Part shown: positions 63,779 through 64,000 of the stretch, in pieces
Layout: every line of letters starts with the position of its first letter
How positions within the stretch are numbered: position 1 is the first letter of the stretch
NCBI RefSeq assembly: GCF_014204515.1
Contig: NZ_JACHLI010000031.1
Location: forward strand, 30,679-94,678
Length of the DNA: 64,000 nt
Direction of reading: 5' to 3'
DNA from: Pseudomonas nitroreducens
Lineage (GTDB): Bacteria; Pseudomonadota; Gammaproteobacteria; Pseudomonadales; Pseudomonadaceae
The notes under the pieces: generated by a model
The model's input: only the letters and a program-made list of their open reading frames with translations
What the model was told of the DNA's origin: nothing
Database searches by the model: none
Position numbers and translations under genes: made by a program

Positions 63779-64000
63779 TTAGACGATGATTCCTAGAGAC
63801 CTACGGTGCTCCAAGGGGCTGCGTGAGCCAAGCGACATTTTGATCCGGGCCTCGTTGTACCATCGGAGGTAGGCATCGAGCTCTGTGATGAACTCATCGA
63901 TAGTTGTGTCGAGCCAATCCCTGGCATAGAACAGTTCGTTCTTCAATCGGCCGAAGAATCCCTCGCAGGCAGCGTTGTCTGGCGAGCACGCCTTGCGTGA
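63779..64000 (-). mobile_element. IS3-family insertion sequence, 3' part of transposase OrfB
   Basis: The minus-strand reading frame from the window edge ends at TAA (63779-63781) and encodes 73 residues of a DDE integrase-type transposase: SPDNAACEGFFGRLKNELFY, with the third catalytic acid (Glu in CEGFF), then ELDAYLRWYNEARIKMSLGS and a short tail. This is the classic IS3 OrfB C-terminus. The right end of the element should lie shortly beyond, near 63757-63776 (TGCGGCAGAAAACTTGGACT), but the opposite end is outside the window, so the inverted repeat cannot be confirmed. Frame is intact as far as seen. Confidence 0.85.

Noticed and set aside
63530..63782. Two short plus-strand ORFs (68 and 74 codons) in the structured stretch
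   Set aside because: They overlap each other and the hairpins, have no ribosome site and resemble no protein; the base-pairing explains the sequence better.

Overview
The window is high-GC chromosomal DNA from a gammaproteobacterium, almost certainly a Pseudomonas. The evidence is the gene families (malate:quinone oxidoreductase, FecI/FecR/TonB-receptor set, LAL-type LuxR regulators, DUF1302/DUF1329 pair), the typical Pseudomonas interspersed palindromes between genes (GTAGGAGCGGACTCCGTCCGCGAT-like and GTAGGATGGGTGGAGC-like units) and the codon usage. No rRNA, tRNA, CRISPR array or prophage was seen. The right edge cuts into an IS3-family insertion sequence.

Layout. (1) 1-1634: malate:quinone oxidoreductase, minus strand, cut by the left edge. 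(2) 2299-8219: a GntR/FCD regulator followed by an amino-acid ABC importer, a PotF-like binding protein and a gamma-glutamyltransferase, all plus strand, closed by a hairpin. (3) 8325-16514: a Fur-box-preceded iron locus: ECF sigma factor, FecR-like anti-sigma, TonB-dependent receptor, PepSY membrane protein, a 63-residue membrane protein, an MFS transporter and a membrane-anchored alpha/beta hydrolase. It reads as a siderophore uptake and release operon. (4) 16547-18108: repeats, an orphan ABC ATPase and a small membrane protein. (5) 18149-55195: a catabolic island of about 37 kb. (6) 55403-58484: a YidB/OmpA fusion, two small hypothetical proteins and a GNAT acetyltransferase. (7) 58454-63123: a minus-strand set of LysR regulator, M20 amidohydrolase, MFS transporter and DUF2817 peptidase, likely for uptake and cleavage of an amide-linked compound. 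(8) 63124-64000: three palindromic repeats, a strongly foldable stretch and the 3' end of an IS3 transposase.

The catabolic island carries five acyl-CoA dehydrogenase genes on one-subunit or paired plans plus a sixth long one, two acyl-CoA ligases, an alpha-methylacyl-CoA racemase-like protein, three thiolases (one with a DUF35 partner), two crotonases, a MaoC-like dehydratase pair, three short-chain dehydrogenases, a thioesterase, an alcohol and an aldehyde dehydrogenase, the DUF1302/DUF1329 outer-membrane pair, a wax ester synthase/DGAT, a patatin-like lipase and two MalT-like LuxR regulators. Together they can oxidise a hydrophobic alcohol to an acid, activate it to a CoA thioester, correct methyl-branch stereochemistry and shorten it by beta-oxidation. 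No ring-cleavage genes are present, so the substrate is inferred to be a methyl-branched chain (isoprenoid, or a steroid-type side chain), not proven.

The most interesting observation is a 17-bp dyad, CCACCCG-N3-CRGGTGG, found in five intergenic spots of this island and in no other place I could find in the window. It sits 65-137 bp before the start codons of the island's transcription units, including the gene for one of the LuxR-type regulators. It looks like the operator of an island-wide regulon.
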